From Ruminococcus sp. AM36-2AA (GTDB taxonomy: Bacteria > Bacillota > Clostridia > Lachnospirales > Lachnospiraceae): a stretch of DNA of 64,000 nucleotides. The notes under the pieces were generated by a model. It saw only the letters and a program-made list of their open reading frames with translations. It made no database searches and was not told the origin of the DNA. The stretch covers positions 364,332 to 428,331 of the forward strand of contig NZ_QTYB01000001.1 of assembly GCF_003461955.1 (NCBI RefSeq), read 5' to 3'. A program made the position numbers and the translations under genes. Shown here one piece after another: positions 8,231 through 16,125 of this stretch; within the stretch, counting starts at the first letter, position 1; the number at the start of each line of letters is the position of its first letter.

Positions 8231-8449
8231 TTATTTATCTTTTTTGTATTTGATTTTATTTTGCTGCCTTTCTTCTAAGATTCTGTCTAACGCTTCCTGG
8301 AATCCTGGTACCATTTCAAAGACATAAATATCTTTTTCAGGATTATGCCAATCTGGCTCCACTGTTGCAATCTGAAACCCCTCTTTTCTTAATTTCCAGG
8401 CGATCCATTTACTCTTAATTCCTTTGCATTTAGTTCTCTGATTTTTCAT
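8231..8449 (-). CDS. DUF5659-like small protein, paralogue 1 (72 aa)
   Basis: The core KSKWIAWKLRKEGFQIATVEPDWHNPEKDIYVFEMVPGFQEAL aligns along its length with the upstream neighbour. I chose the ATG at MKNQRTKCKG, preceded by cagaggg, because it makes both paralogues 72 residues long. A frame 27 codons longer exists. DUF5659 proteins are small phage proteins of unknown function. Confidence 0.65.
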   Translation of the reverse strand: MKNQRTKCKGIKSKWIAWKLRKEGFQIATVEPDWHNPEKDIYVFEMVPGFQEALDRILEERQQNKIKYKKDK

Positions 8450-8519
8450 TGATTTTCCCTCTGCTTTCTGATTGTTTTTAATACTGCGTTTACATTTTGT
8501 TTCTATAATCTTATAACTC

Positions 8520-8738
8520 TTATAATCCATTTGCCTTTTCTTTTCTATGCTTTTCCTGTTCGTTAATATATTTTGTCAATGCCTCGGAAAATCCAGGAAC
8601 ATCTTCAAAGATATATACATCAAACTGAGGATTATGTCTGTTTGGCTCTACAGAAATGATCTTATATCCTTCTTTCCGTAGCAACCATGCAATCCTTCTG
8701 CTTTTTACGGCCTTAGTAGCGATATTTGTTTTATTCAT
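8520..8738 (-). CDS. DUF5659-like small protein, paralogue 2 (72 aa)
   Basis: The core KSRRIAWLLRKEGYKIISVEPNRHNPQFDVYIFEDVPGFSEAL is clearly homologous to the downstream gene, so this is a tandem duplication. A good copy of the recurrent promoter-like motif ends 27 bases ahead of the start, with aaaaggag between. It probably heads a transcript that includes both copies. Confidence 0.7.
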   Translation of the reverse strand: MNKTNIATKAVKSRRIAWLLRKEGYKIISVEPNRHNPQFDVYIFEDVPGFSEALTKYINEQEKHRKEKANGL

Positions 8739-8764
8739 TAATGTTCAACTCCTTTTATTTGCAT

Positions 8765-8788
8765 TAAGTTTATAATTTATAGTGTCAA
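8765..8788 (-). promoter_or_regulatory. Recurrent promoter-like motif upstream of DUF5659 pair
   Basis: Minus-strand reading TTGACACTATAAATT then ATAAACTTA. This is one of the best matches to the shared motif. The TTGACA-like half is not followed by a -10 box at sigma70 spacing, which argues for a different polymerase or factor. Confidence 0.6.
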
Positions 8789-8795
8789 ATCATAC

Positions 8796-9128
8796 TTAAA
8801 AATATGATAATTCCTGCAATTCTTTACCAAGCTTCATAAGTGGATACTCTACAAATCCACTTCTCTGGGTAATACCTGTAGGAATCAATAATTTCTGTTT
8901 GACCATCTCATTAATCAATGATTCATTATTATTGATATCTGCGAAAATCTCATCGTCACCCAGCTTGATTCCAAGATTTACAGATACTGTGCCCCATGGT
9001 TGTCCATAATTTTGCGGATCGTTGCAAGTTGCTATTAATGCAGTGGTTTTATTTTCTGCATATCTTCCCTTGTTGATTAACACTGTAGTTTTTCCAGAGT
9101 AAAATGTATCAAATGTAACTCTAACCAT
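8796..9128 (-). CDS. Hypothetical protein (110 aa)
   Basis: Soluble protein with an N-terminal beta region (MVRVTFDTFYSGKTTVLINKGRYAENKTTALIATC) and helices beyond residue 60. It may fall in the family of small phage proteins annotated DUF4313 or similar; that is only a guess. It is coupled to the 218-residue gene. Confidence 0.6.
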   Translation of the reverse strand: MVRVTFDTFYSGKTTVLINKGRYAENKTTALIATCNDPQNYGQPWGTVSVNLGIKLGDDEIFADINNNESLINEMVKQKLLIPTGITQRSGFVEYPLMKLGKELQELSYF

Positions 9129-9130
9129 AA

Positions 9131-9787
9131 TTATTCTCCTTTGTTATATTCTTTAAGTCTATCTATACTTGCCTTAAGCCAATCCCTTCCAGTTAAAAGG
9201 TCGTATAATAAATCCCATCCAGAAGTTCCAATCTGATTGAACACATCATCAAGCCAGTATCCTCTCTGTGCATCAAGAACATAGATACATGTTGTAATAG
9301 TATCAAGCATTGTTTCCATTTGTGGATGTTTCAGTACATCATAGAAATAGTCATACCATTTATTTCCATGTTCATCTTCTGGGATATCTTCTGGTTTATA
9401 GTTAAGATATTCAGTTCCGACACATGGAAGGATTCCTTGATCCGCAGCATCTTCGAAGAAGTATTCTTCATCATCTGATTCCTTGTTCATGATTGCCTTG
9501 CGTCTTTCCGGAATAATATACTGTGGTAAGGGACACATAAATAACTGTAGTGCTATCGTCGTCTGATCGCTTCCAAACGCCTGTAAGTCCATTGCCTTAA
9601 GAATGTATCGGTACTCGAAGTCTGGGAGGTTTTTGTCGCCATTTCGTGCGAATAAGCCATTAAATACCAGTATCAAACATCCATCATCATGGTAAACCTC
9701 AGTCCATTTCCCTTTCCATGTGATAAGATTGCATGGAGGCTGGACGCCTGCAAATGACATGAGTTCTTTCCTATTATATGTAGACAT
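9131..9787 (-). CDS. Hypothetical protein (218 aa)
   Basis: Acidic, Trp/Tyr-rich soluble protein starting MSTYNRKELMSFAGVQPPCN. Highly acidic stretch ESDDEEYFFEDAAD in the middle. No motif I recognise. Three bases separate it from the Cys-containing gene upstream. Confidence 0.6.
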   Translation of the reverse strand: MSTYNRKELMSFAGVQPPCNLITWKGKWTEVYHDDGCLILVFNGLFARNGDKNLPDFEYRYILKAMDLQAFGSDQTTIALQLFMCPLPQYIIPERRKAIMNKESDDEEYFFEDAADQGILPCVGTEYLNYKPEDIPEDEHGNKWYDYFYDVLKHPQMETMLDTITTCIYVLDAQRGYWLDDVFNQIGTSGWDLLYDLLTGRDWLKASIDRLKEYNKGE

Positions 9788-9789
9788 TT

Positions 9790-10404
9790 TTATTCCTCCT
9801 CATCTTCCTCATCTTCATCATGGCATTCTACGATTTCGATTGAATAACCAAGCTCCTCTTCGATTTCTTCTTTTGTCATTTTCTTAGGTGGTGTTTCTGT
9901 CCAGAAAGGATCCTTTGATGGCGCTGTTCGTTTGAGGAAGAAATCTGCCAAGATATTATTTGCGTTGAGATCATCCATACGCCATAATTTAACAACGTCG
10001 TACTGTTCATAATATTTACAATCATCATCATAAGCTCTATTTTCTTTATAATTACCACAATGCGTAATGCATGACAATGATTCATATTTAGTTATTTTGA
10101 ATGTAGATATATCATTCTTAGAATAATGATTTGGAAGCACAATAGCCAATGTTCCATTGCGAAAAAGTACAATGTCATTAACTTTAAAGCCTGGAAAATC
10201 TGATTTTAATTTCTCTTTTGGCTCTTTTGTTTCTGGCATTTCTCTGTTCCAACACTCGTCACATTCCATGCTCGGATGAATACAATCGCCTTCTGAATAA
10301 TCGTCTAGCAGGTTTTCATAACCATAGCTATAAGGACAATGCCGGAGATAAGATTCTTGTCCTTCAAGACCGTGATCTTCACAATATTTCTCTTTATAAG
10401 TCAT
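9790..10404 (-). CDS. Hypothetical Cys-containing protein with acidic tail (204 aa)
   Basis: The N-terminal 55 residues have spaced cysteines (KYCEDHG ... RHCPYSYG ... DCIHPSMECDECWN), suggesting a zinc-binding module. A beta-rich middle (GFKVNDIVLFRNGTLAIVLPN) follows, and the C terminus ends in a run of D/E. Unknown function. It overlaps the upstream gene by one base. Confidence 0.6.
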   Translation of the reverse strand: MTYKEKYCEDHGLEGQESYLRHCPYSYGYENLLDDYSEGDCIHPSMECDECWNREMPETKEPKEKLKSDFPGFKVNDIVLFRNGTLAIVLPNHYSKNDISTFKITKYESLSCITHCGNYKENRAYDDDCKYYEQYDVVKLWRMDDLNANNILADFFLKRTAPSKDPFWTETPPKKMTKEEIEEELGYSIEIVECHDEDEEDEEE

Positions 10405-10640
10405 TACGCTACCTTCTTTCTATAACCGAATACAAGCTCCAGAATTGTTGGTTTATGATTTCTTTTTCTTGCTTCTTCCTGACGTTTCCAGTCAGCCATG
10501 ATCTGATCAAATTCTGTTTCCTTATAATGTCCGGAATGAGCCGTCCATACTTCTACACCATTATGTGCAATAAGGATTTCCATATAATCAATTCCGTTAC
10601 TGGCAAAAATTTTTGTTTCTCTTGCAATCTGCTGTTTCAA
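10404..10640 (-). CDS. Small hypothetical protein (78 aa)
   Basis: Basic protein: a beta-like N-terminal half (IDYMEILIAHNGVEVWTAH) then a helix rich in K/R/E. It overlaps both neighbours by 1-4 bases, indicating translational coupling. Not recognised. Confidence 0.6.
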   Translation of the reverse strand: MKQQIARETKIFASNGIDYMEILIAHNGVEVWTAHSGHYKETEFDQIMADWKRQEEARKRNHKPTILELVFGYRKKVA

Positions 10641-10951
10641 TGTGTGACACCTCCATTCATGTACTCTACCATCTCATCAATCTTATGTTTCGCTTCTACC
10701 AAAGTAAGAGTTTTATCAGAATCATAAAGAGCTTTTACAGCTAATGATTTCGCTCCATATCCAATGAGGATAGCTGGATTAGCCACTTCTTCTGGTGTTA
10801 ATTCTCTTTCAATGCCTGCTGCATGATCAAGAAAATTCTCGTATTCTTTTTCTGTTGGTTCTTTACCTGTAATGATAAATGCTGCTGTCACGAGATCCCT
10901 TTCACTTACAACTCTGCAAGATCTTCCAGGTTCTGTTAAATAGTACTGCAT
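10637..10951 (-). CDS. Small hypothetical protein (104 aa)
   Basis: The start at MQYYLTEPGRSCRVVSERDL is set by caggagggaaatatt. An upstream in-frame ATG lacks a site. Mostly helical with no membrane segment. It is the first gene after a structured 290-base leader region. Confidence 0.6.
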   Translation of the reverse strand: MQYYLTEPGRSCRVVSERDLVTAAFIITGKEPTEKEYENFLDHAAGIERELTPEEVANPAILIGYGAKSLAVKALYDSDKTLTLVEAKHKIDEMVEYMNGGVTH

Positions 10952-11025
10952 AATATTTCCCTCCTGTTTTTCATTTTGCTTAATAGCATAATCCAAATCC
11001 GTATTCATATTATTAGGAAAGAAGG

Positions 11026-11175
11026 GGCGGATCTAAATTTCACTCCGCCTGAGTACGAAACTGGATTATACTATTAATTTTCTTTATGATACTCTGTATC
11101 ACTTTCCGTTTGGAGAAAAACGTACCTTCGACTAGAGGTTAAACCGTTCATGTGGATCGTGATACAGAGTATATT
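11026..11175 (-). ncRNA. Structured RNA in the 11.0-11.3 kb gap
   Basis: A perfect 14-bp stem pairs 11089-11102 with 11159-11172 (GTGATACAGAGTAT). It encloses a 56-base domain that itself contains nested ACCT/AGGT and ACG/CGT helices. A second hairpin with arms GGCGGA/TCCGCC follows at 11026-11049. No open reading frame fits. A copy of the recurrent promoter motif lies about 95 bases upstream on the minus strand. It could be a small RNA or a leader controlling the 104-residue gene. Not a family I recognise. Confidence 0.5.
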
Positions 11176-11267
11176 TGTTCTTCAGTTTTAAGTAGCAAGT
11201 TTAAATCTGAAGTTTACATAATTAATAGTTGCATTTATTTCTATTATCTTAATAACTGTGTTTGTGT

Positions 11268-11291
11268 AAAATTTATTATTAACAGTCTCAA
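11268..11291 (-). promoter_or_regulatory. Recurrent promoter-like motif at the 11.3 kb gap
   Basis: Minus-strand reading TTGAGACTGTTAATAATA then AATTT, a strong match. No start codon follows at the usual 24-35 bases; instead the structured RNA lies downstream, so it may drive that RNA and the 104-residue gene. Confidence 0.55.
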
Positions 11292-11301
11292 GATAAATAG
11301 A

Positions 11302-11562
11302 TTACAGATAATATTTCCCTATATAATTGTATCCGTAGGGAGAATTTTCGATCCATTTAAGAATATTGCATCCCCAATCGGTGACAACCGCTTCTTTAAA
11401 TGGAAGTGGATTTTTATTTCCTTTGATACGAACTAACGTTCCTTTAGGCGTTCGCATCATCTGAACGAGCAATGTATTTGGACGAATCACTTCCTTGCCG
11501 TTGTGAAATGTCTTGAACGGCATATTTGATCTAAATACATGTGTTTCTATGGTTCCCATCAT
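11302..11562 (-). CDS. Small hypothetical protein (86 aa)
   Basis: It begins MMGTIETHVFRSNMPFKTFHNGKEVIRPNTL and is beta-rich and basic. The start has aaaaaaggagatgttgat ahead, and a promoter-like motif ends 30 bases before it. Function unknown. Confidence 0.6.
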   Translation of the reverse strand: MMGTIETHVFRSNMPFKTFHNGKEVIRPNTLLVQMMRTPKGTLVRIKGNKNPLPFKEAVVTDWGCNILKWIENSPYGYNYIGKYYL

Positions 11563-11591
11563 ATCAACATCTCCTTTTTTGATTATTTATA

Positions 11592-11616
11592 TAAAGTTTA
11601 TATTTTACATTCTCAA
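11592..11616 (-). promoter_or_regulatory. Recurrent promoter-like motif
   Basis: Minus-strand reading TTGAGAATGTAAAATATA then AACTTTA. It ends 30 bases before the 86-residue gene. The leader after it (gattatttatataaa) is shared with the unit at 12295. Confidence 0.55.
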
Positions 11617-11626
11617 GATAAATAGA

Positions 11627-12265
11627 TTACATTGGATATTCTCTAACGCAGTCCTGTGCTGCATAGTACACATATATTTTATTAGTCAGAAAATTCTGAG
11701 TTCCGTTGTTTAAATTATCATTTACTTCACGGACTGCTTCTTTAATCGCTTCTGGCCCTAAATCTTTACGAAACTCATGGATAATCGCCTCGTGCACAGA
11801 AGTAAAACTAATTAATAAGTCGTTTCCATTCGCAGCCTTCTTACTAATATTCTTAAGAAGTCCTGGGAAGAATATTGATGAGGCGCCAAGGAAAGCTTTA
11901 TCATTTGTGATCATAAGACCAGCTAGATTAATCTTCTTTATAGTATATGGATCTTTAAAGTTCTTAAAAATAATATTCGTTGGATTTAATAGTGCCTTTG
12001 GCGGATACAGTTGTCTTGTATTCTCACAAGCATTTAAGAATACCTTTGAGAAGGATCCAACTGTATTAATATATTTATCAAGGACTTCTTTATCCAGGAT
12101 ATGCGCGGTCTTTTTGTCGGTGATACAGATAGCAGCTGCAATATCTCCTATTTTCATAAAGTAAGTATTTTTTAAAATCTCTTTGTGGTTTTCATAGTTC
12201 ATCAACCTCACGATCAGTTTGTCTTTCATTTCTTCATAGTTCTGAAGCTCATTTAATTCCATCAT
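11627..12265 (-). CDS. Hypothetical protein (212 aa)
   Basis: Helical soluble protein with the central segment LGASSIFFPGLLKNISKKAANGNDLLISFTSVHEAIIHEFRKDLG. The HEAIIHEF could suggest a metal site, but it does not match HExxH. A strong aaaaaggagattgatatt site and a promoter motif ending 30 bases upstream support an independent transcript. Function unknown. Confidence 0.6.
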   Translation of the reverse strand: MMELNELQNYEEMKDKLIVRLMNYENHKEILKNTYFMKIGDIAAAICITDKKTAHILDKEVLDKYINTVGSFSKVFLNACENTRQLYPPKALLNPTNIIFKNFKDPYTIKKINLAGLMITNDKAFLGASSIFFPGLLKNISKKAANGNDLLISFTSVHEAIIHEFRKDLGPEAIKEAVREVNDNLNNGTQNFLTNKIYVYYAAQDCVREYPM

Positions 12266-12294
12266 AATATCAATCTCCTTTTTGATTATTTATA

Positions 12295-12318
12295 TAAATT
12301 TATTATTGACACTATTGC
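12295..12318 (-). promoter_or_regulatory. Recurrent promoter-like motif
   Basis: Minus-strand reading GCAATAGTGTCAATAATA then AATTTA. It ends 30 bases ahead of the 212-residue gene. A weaker second copy lies about 75 bases further upstream. Confidence 0.5.
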
Positions 12319-12369
12319 TTATTTGAGAATTATTATAATCCAATTCCCATTTTAATTCAATAGTTTTCA

Positions 12370-12394
12370 TGAAATTTATTAATGACAGTGTAAA
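12370..12394 (-). promoter_or_regulatory. Second promoter-like motif ahead of the 212-aa gene
   Basis: Minus-strand reading TTTACACTGTCATTAATA then AATTTCA, immediately after the stop codon of the ParB-like gene. Together with the copy at 12295 it makes a tandem pair, like the pair upstream of the Thg1 gene. Confidence 0.45.
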
Positions 12395-12395
12395 A

Positions 12396-13430
12396 TTACA
12401 TTGCCTTGGTTTCTTTTGCCTGATGACGAGCATTGAGAGCAGAAGAAACCTGTCTCATATCTCCGCCATGATACATTGGAGCTTCACCAATTCTCTTAGC
12501 GACTTCTTCTTCGAGATAGATAGTAAGTCCTTCAACTTCTCTTCGCTTAGGATATTTCGCAAGAGCTGCGGCGAAATACAGGTTGGGTTCTGTGTGTAAG
12601 CAGAAATCTGTTATAGCACGGATTACTCTCGGATCATTTTTATGCATATTTAATACATGTCTCATAGGCCGAATCGCATCTGAACTATATCCGTTGTAAG
12701 CAAGATTCCATCCAGATTTTTCAATGATATTTAAAATATTAGTGAGAACTTCTTTTCCATTGGTCATAGCTGCTACAGATACTGCTGCACTATAACCTGT
12801 CAGAATTTTGTATCCATCTGCAATTAATGAATCCTGTTTCTCTTTTGGAAGATTCTTCAGTTCACGCTTGCTAATAAGAAGATTTCTTCCGTTGAGACAT
12901 TCGTTGAGTACACAATATTTCTTTATACCTCTCTTGACATAGGCTCTGTGTTTATCAGCCGGAGAAAGCTTATCTACATGTGTATTCTGCTCGGAGAACA
13001 GTTCTGCTTCCTGAATCTGACGTTCATTTGGATCTTTTGACAGGCCAGTAGCAATAGAAGCTACAATCATTTCTTCCTTTCTAATTCCCTTGACGATGAA
13101 TCTATGAGTTCCGTCGATTACTGCAAAGCTGCATGTTTCAGGATGTGGAGATACCAGAACCGGGTCGCATTTATTTTCGTCCCAGTGATTTGCAAGATCG
13201 TAAATCTTACTCATGTTAATAGTTGAAAGTCTCTGATATTCTTCATCCACTTCCAGAAGAGACAGTGGAATAAGACAGAACTGTTTCCCTCCAATTTCTG
13301 TCTTATTAGATATTACTGTAGAATACAACGGACGTCTTTCAAATACAGATGGTGTGATGATTTTGCCTTCTGTAGTTCTCTCTGCTTTGTTTCCTGTGAG
13401 CATTTCCTTGATTTCTTCGAAGTTTTTCAT
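12396..13430 (-). CDS. ParB/sulfiredoxin-fold domain protein (344 aa)
   Basis: Residues ~50-115 match a ParB-like nuclease/CTPase fold: IPLSLLEVDEEYQR near the start of the domain, then KCDPVLVSPHPETCSFAVIDGTHRFIVKGIRK. The DGTHR box is the characteristic motif. A helical region with GYSAAVSVAAMTNG and NARHQAKETKAM follows. In phages such proteins act as DNA-binding or nuclease factors; which applies here is unclear. There is no ParA neighbour, so plasmid-type partition is not supported. Confidence 0.75.
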   Translation of the reverse strand: MKNFEEIKEMLTGNKAERTTEGKIITPSVFERRPLYSTVISNKTEIGGKQFCLIPLSLLEVDEEYQRLSTINMSKIYDLANHWDENKCDPVLVSPHPETCSFAVIDGTHRFIVKGIRKEEMIVASIATGLSKDPNERQIQEAELFSEQNTHVDKLSPADKHRAYVKRGIKKYCVLNECLNGRNLLISKRELKNLPKEKQDSLIADGYKILTGYSAAVSVAAMTNGKEVLTNILNIIEKSGWNLAYNGYSSDAIRPMRHVLNMHKNDPRVIRAITDFCLHTEPNLYFAAALAKYPKRREVEGLTIYLEEEVAKRIGEAPMYHGGDMRQVSSALNARHQAKETKAM

Positions 13431-13495
13431 AGTGTTTGTTCTCCTTTTGTTTGTTTTTATATTGATTATTTAGTTGTTTTGGATTGATGATGGTT

Positions 13496-13750
13496 TTATG
13501 CAAAGACATATTTTAATGCTTTGCGTCTTGCTCTTTCGTAGAGTGTATGGCTGCTGTCAGTAATTTTTGCTTCCATTTCTACATTACGACAGATACTATC
13601 TCTTACATCAAGTGGAACATGAAAGTCAGACATTAAATGTCTCACTTCTTTTTCCCAATCAAATTCTATTGTTTCAGAATAATTTTTCTTTCTCTTAGTT
13701 GGCGTTCCAACCAGAGGGATCATATTATCTGAATGTGACGTACTGTTCAT
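13496..13750 (-). CDS. Small hypothetical protein (84 aa)
   Basis: It begins MNSTSHSDNMIPLVGTPTKRKKNY and ends in a basic helix (ERARRKALKYVFA). The start follows agaaagaaggactctt. It might bind nucleic acid given its charge, but no motif is clear. Confidence 0.55.
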   Translation of the reverse strand: MNSTSHSDNMIPLVGTPTKRKKNYSETIEFDWEKEVRHLMSDFHVPLDVRDSICRNVEMEAKITDSSHTLYERARRKALKYVFA

Positions 13751-13764
13751 AAGAGTCCTTCTTT

Positions 13765-14115
13765 CTATAAAGCATAGAGCTTGCGTCCATTAATCATGGC
13801 ACAAGACTCAATTAAGCCATTAGATACCATTTCCTTTACTGAGGATTTTCCACAGATTTCAATGATTCTGTCCTCGTAAATAGTTTCAATTCCAGGATAT
13901 AAAAGCTGGAGGCGGTAATGATCTGCCTTAGCAATTTGCGTTGTGAGATCCTGAATCTTAAGCTGCACTTCATCTTCCGTCATATTAAGCGGATGTACTT
14001 TATGCAGTGTTTTGATTGTATTTCGCTTACTTCTTACTTCCCTTGCAACATCACCAATAATAGCGTGGCGTTTCTTATCTGAGAGGGATCTGATTTCTCT
14101 TGGCGAATATTTCAT
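13765..14115 (-). CDS. Hypothetical helical protein (116 aa)
   Basis: The start MKYSPREIRSLSDKKRHAI is set by gaaggaaaacaa. A 21-codon longer frame lacks a site and overlaps the next gene. Residues ~45-70 read as a coiled-coil (EDEVQLKIQDLTTQIAKADHY). The last third has a winged-helix-like pattern (SSVKEMVSNGLIESCAMINGRKLYAL). Could be a small DNA-binding protein; unproven. Confidence 0.55.
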   Translation of the reverse strand: MKYSPREIRSLSDKKRHAIIGDVAREVRSKRNTIKTLHKVHPLNMTEDEVQLKIQDLTTQIAKADHYRLQLLYPGIETIYEDRIIEICGKSSVKEMVSNGLIESCAMINGRKLYAL

Positions 14116-14132
14116 TTGTTTTCCTTCTTTCT

Positions 14133-14351
14133 TTAATATCCAAACATCCTGAGCCATTCTCCGTTGACAAGTTGCCATGCTGTAGGATTTAAGGCATAGT
14201 CAACGAATTTAGGATTGAGTTGTTTGTATCTACGGTCGAGATCGTTTAAGTTGGAAAAGTATTCCTGACGTTTTAGATCTCCCTTATGAATACCGGATTT
14301 AACATAGATACGAAGTTTATAAGGTTTTGTTTGCATTGCTGCAAGTGGCAT
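14133..14351 (-). CDS. Small hypothetical protein (72 aa)
   Basis: It begins MPLAAMQTKPYKLRIYVKSGIHKGDLKRQEYFSNL and is basic with a beta-alpha layout. The start follows ggtaaggtgatctt. Unknown function. Confidence 0.55.
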   Translation of the reverse strand: MPLAAMQTKPYKLRIYVKSGIHKGDLKRQEYFSNLNDLDRRYKQLNPKFVDYALNPTAWQLVNGEWLRMFGY

Positions 14352-14368
14352 AAGATCACCTTACCTTT

Positions 14369-14560
14369 CTATTTGATTTCAGAGAGCGTGTGCTTCAGTT
14401 CTTCCCACAGGCTGATCTCATCATCTGAAAATCTACCGTCCGGAACCTGATTTGCCTTGATAAGCTCCAGAACATCTTTGATCTGTCCGAAATAGAAACG
14501 GGCTTCTTTGCCATTTTCTCTTACTGCGATATGCTCTGCCTTTCTCTCGATTTTCTGCAT
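14369..14560 (-). CDS. Small hypothetical protein (63 aa)
   Basis: A short alpha/beta protein starting MQKIERKAEHIAVRENGKEARFYFG behind a perfect aggagg site. Not recognised. Confidence 0.55.
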   Translation of the reverse strand: MQKIERKAEHIAVRENGKEARFYFGQIKDVLELIKANQVPDGRFSDDEISLWEELKHTLSEIK

Positions 14561-14575
14561 AGGTTTTCCTCCTTA

Positions 14576-14875
14576 TTATTTACTGATAATGGAAAGTACT
14601 TTTCCCTGTCCATCAAGTTTAATAGTTACTTCTGTTCCATCCTGGAAACCGTCTACATCATATGTGTTTCCGTTGTCAGCAATGATTTCAGATGCTTCTA
14701 CAGTTCCATTTACCTTGTGGATACCGTTATAAGCATCAGTATCAATGTTTCCGACTATAGATGCGACCATGAAAAAAGCAGCCATTCCGAGGCTGCCTTT
14801 AATCAATGTTACTTTACGTTTCCGTTCGGAAAGTTTGCGGTTATATTCCCTACGTGATTTCATGTTGTTTTTCAT
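14576..14875 (-). CDS. Membrane-anchored small protein (99 aa)
   Basis: A basic N terminus (MKNNMKSRREYNRKLSERKRK) is followed by one hydrophobic helix (SLGMAAFFMVASIVGNI, residues ~28-44) and an extracytoplasmic beta-rich domain (VNGTVEASEIIADNGNTYDVDGF). The topology is a type II membrane protein. It may act at the host envelope, for example in superinfection exclusion; inference only. A promoter-like motif ends 29 bases upstream. Confidence 0.65.
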   Translation of the reverse strand: MKNNMKSRREYNRKLSERKRKVTLIKGSLGMAAFFMVASIVGNIDTDAYNGIHKVNGTVEASEIIADNGNTYDVDGFQDGTEVTIKLDGQGKVLSIISK

Positions 14876-14903
14876 AGTGATTTCCCTTTCCAGAAATTTT
14901 AAT

Positions 14904-14927
14904 ATAGTTTATAATTTACAGTATCAA
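14904..14927 (-). promoter_or_regulatory. Recurrent promoter-like motif
   Basis: Minus-strand reading TTGATACTGTAAATTATA then AACTAT. It overlaps the 3' end of the secreted-protein gene and ends 29 bases before the membrane-protein start. Nearly identical to the copy upstream of the BRO-N gene. Confidence 0.6.
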
Positions 14928-15358
14928 TGCATGATTGAAGTGAACTGTTCCGGTGATCCACAGTACCATGCAGACAGTACTTTATCATCGTATACAGAAT
15001 CCGGAGTTCCGTTGGAATCCATGATACAAGATGCAAGATCACCAAGCTCCCAACAGTCTGTAGCCGGAGCAGTAAATTTAAACAGGTTTCCATTAGCATG
15101 CTCTATAGTTATATCCTCATATTCAGAACCATGAGCAATAGTCACTACAATTCCGGTAGCCGGATAGAAATTTCCGTTGATGAATGTATCAATTCTGTCA
15201 ATATCATCGGAAATATTTTCGTCTGTGAATCCATCTGTGAAAGTGGACAGAATAGATGGGTCTGTACAGATTTTTGTTTCCGTAGCACCAACTGGAATAG
15301 CTGCTACTGTTGTGTATGTGATAAGAGCAATAAGGGTAGCAATGATTGATTTTTTCAT
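14924..15358 (-). CDS. Secreted protein with signal peptide (144 aa)
   Basis: Residues 1-25 (MKKSIIATLIALITYTTVAAIPVGA) are a classical Sec signal peptide with a probable cleavage after GA. The mature part is acidic, with three cysteines and no repeats. A secreted early phage protein could modify the host surface or environment. No enzyme motif is seen. Two adjacent early genes encode exported or anchored products, which is unusual. Confidence 0.65.
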   Translation of the reverse strand: MKKSIIATLIALITYTTVAAIPVGATETKICTDPSILSTFTDGFTDENISDDIDRIDTFINGNFYPATGIVVTIAHGSEYEDITIEHANGNLFKFTAPATDCWELGDLASCIMDSNGTPDSVYDDKVLSAWYCGSPEQFTSIMH

Positions 15359-15427
15359 GATTTATTTCCTTTCTGGAAACAGAATTTGTTTCCGTAGCTT
15401 TTAGTTTATATAGTATATATAGGTATT

Positions 15428-15464
15428 AAAAAGAGACATCAATAGCAATGTATTAATGTCTCTT
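15428..15464 (-). terminator. Rho-independent terminator, leftward
   Basis: A 9-bp stem AAGAGACAT/ATGTCTCTT is followed on the minus strand by TTTTT. It ends the transcript of the genes lying to its right (15488 onward). Confidence 0.75.
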
Positions 15465-15487
15465 ATATATAGTATATAGTATAAGTA

Positions 15488-15670
15488 TTATCTTCCTAAA
15501 TGGATATCTCCATTAGAATCTTCATACTCTTCCCACCAATCAGCTGGGTTGTCTGGATCACCCTCGCATACTTCCCAGCCTGTTGCATGACAAGACTCCT
15601 GATTGCCATCGACATCAAAAGTCTTGTCAAATGGCATAACATCGAGTTTCCTTCTCATCTCTTTTTTCAT
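15488..15670 (-). CDS. Small hypothetical protein (60 aa)
   Basis: It starts MKKEMRRKLDVMPFDKTFDVDG and is acidic and Trp-rich at the C terminus (NPADWWEEYEDSNGD). The start has aggaggatgccacaa ahead. A terminator follows 24 bases after the stop. Function unknown. Confidence 0.55.
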   Translation of the reverse strand: MKKEMRRKLDVMPFDKTFDVDGNQESCHATGWEVCEGDPDNPADWWEEYEDSNGDIHLGR

Positions 15671-15700
15671 TGTGGCATCCTCCTTTATTTCTATTTTATT

Positions 15701-15943
15701 TTAGGCAAACGTTGTAAACTTATCACAACGCATTCTCTTTTCTGCTGGTTTCATACGCTCGTAGCCCGAAACAGGTGTCATAGCTACAACGTCCTCCGGA
15801 TATGCCTGTGCTGCGATCATGGAACCTACAATCACCAGAGTTCCGGTCCCAATCTGAGATTTGAACGCCTTTTTAATATCGGCAATAATTGCTTTGCCCT
15901 CTTCCGTAGGCACAAAGACAGTTTTTACGAACAGATCGGACAC
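15701..15943 (-). CDS. Small hypothetical protein (80 aa), GTG start
   Basis: The GTG start immediately follows the stop codon of the upstream gene, so translation is probably coupled. It contains a moderately hydrophobic stretch (GTGTLVIVGSMIAAQAY) that could be a membrane segment or a buried strand. No family recognised. Confidence 0.5.
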   Translation of the reverse strand: MSDLFVKTVFVPTEEGKAIIADIKKAFKSQIGTGTLVIVGSMIAAQAYPEDVVAMTPVSGYERMKPAEKRMRCDKFTTFA

Positions 15944-16123
15944 CTATTTCTCTTCTGCTTTTGCGTTGAGGATTACAGAGCTAGGAACTGTGATTGGTGT
16001 TCCGTCTGTATCCTGAATCGTCACGGAATGAGGTGTGGTGTTAATGATTGCCACATTGTTTCCGAAAGTTACGAAGTTATAGTTATATTTGTCAATATGG
16101 ACAATACCGTTTGTTTTAGTCAT
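15944..16123 (-). CDS. Small hypothetical protein (59 aa)
   Basis: This frame fills the gap between two small genes and has an ATG behind gaggattaatc. It reads MTKTNGIVHIDKYNYNFVTF and ends in a helix, with a beta-rich middle. Its stop touches the GTG of the next gene. Function unknown. Confidence 0.55.
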   Translation of the reverse strand: MTKTNGIVHIDKYNYNFVTFGNNVAIINTTPHSVTIQDTDGTPITVPSSVILNAKAEEK

Positions 16124-16125
16124 GA

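Noticed and set aside
11041..11070. Hammerhead-like CTGA...GAAAC core
   Set aside because: CTGAGTACGAAAC lacks the CTGANGA core and stem II, so it is not a hammerhead ribozyme.
12396..13430. Plasmid partition system
   Set aside because: A ParB-like domain is present but there is no ParA ATPase and no parS-like repeat; phage ParB-fold proteins have other roles.
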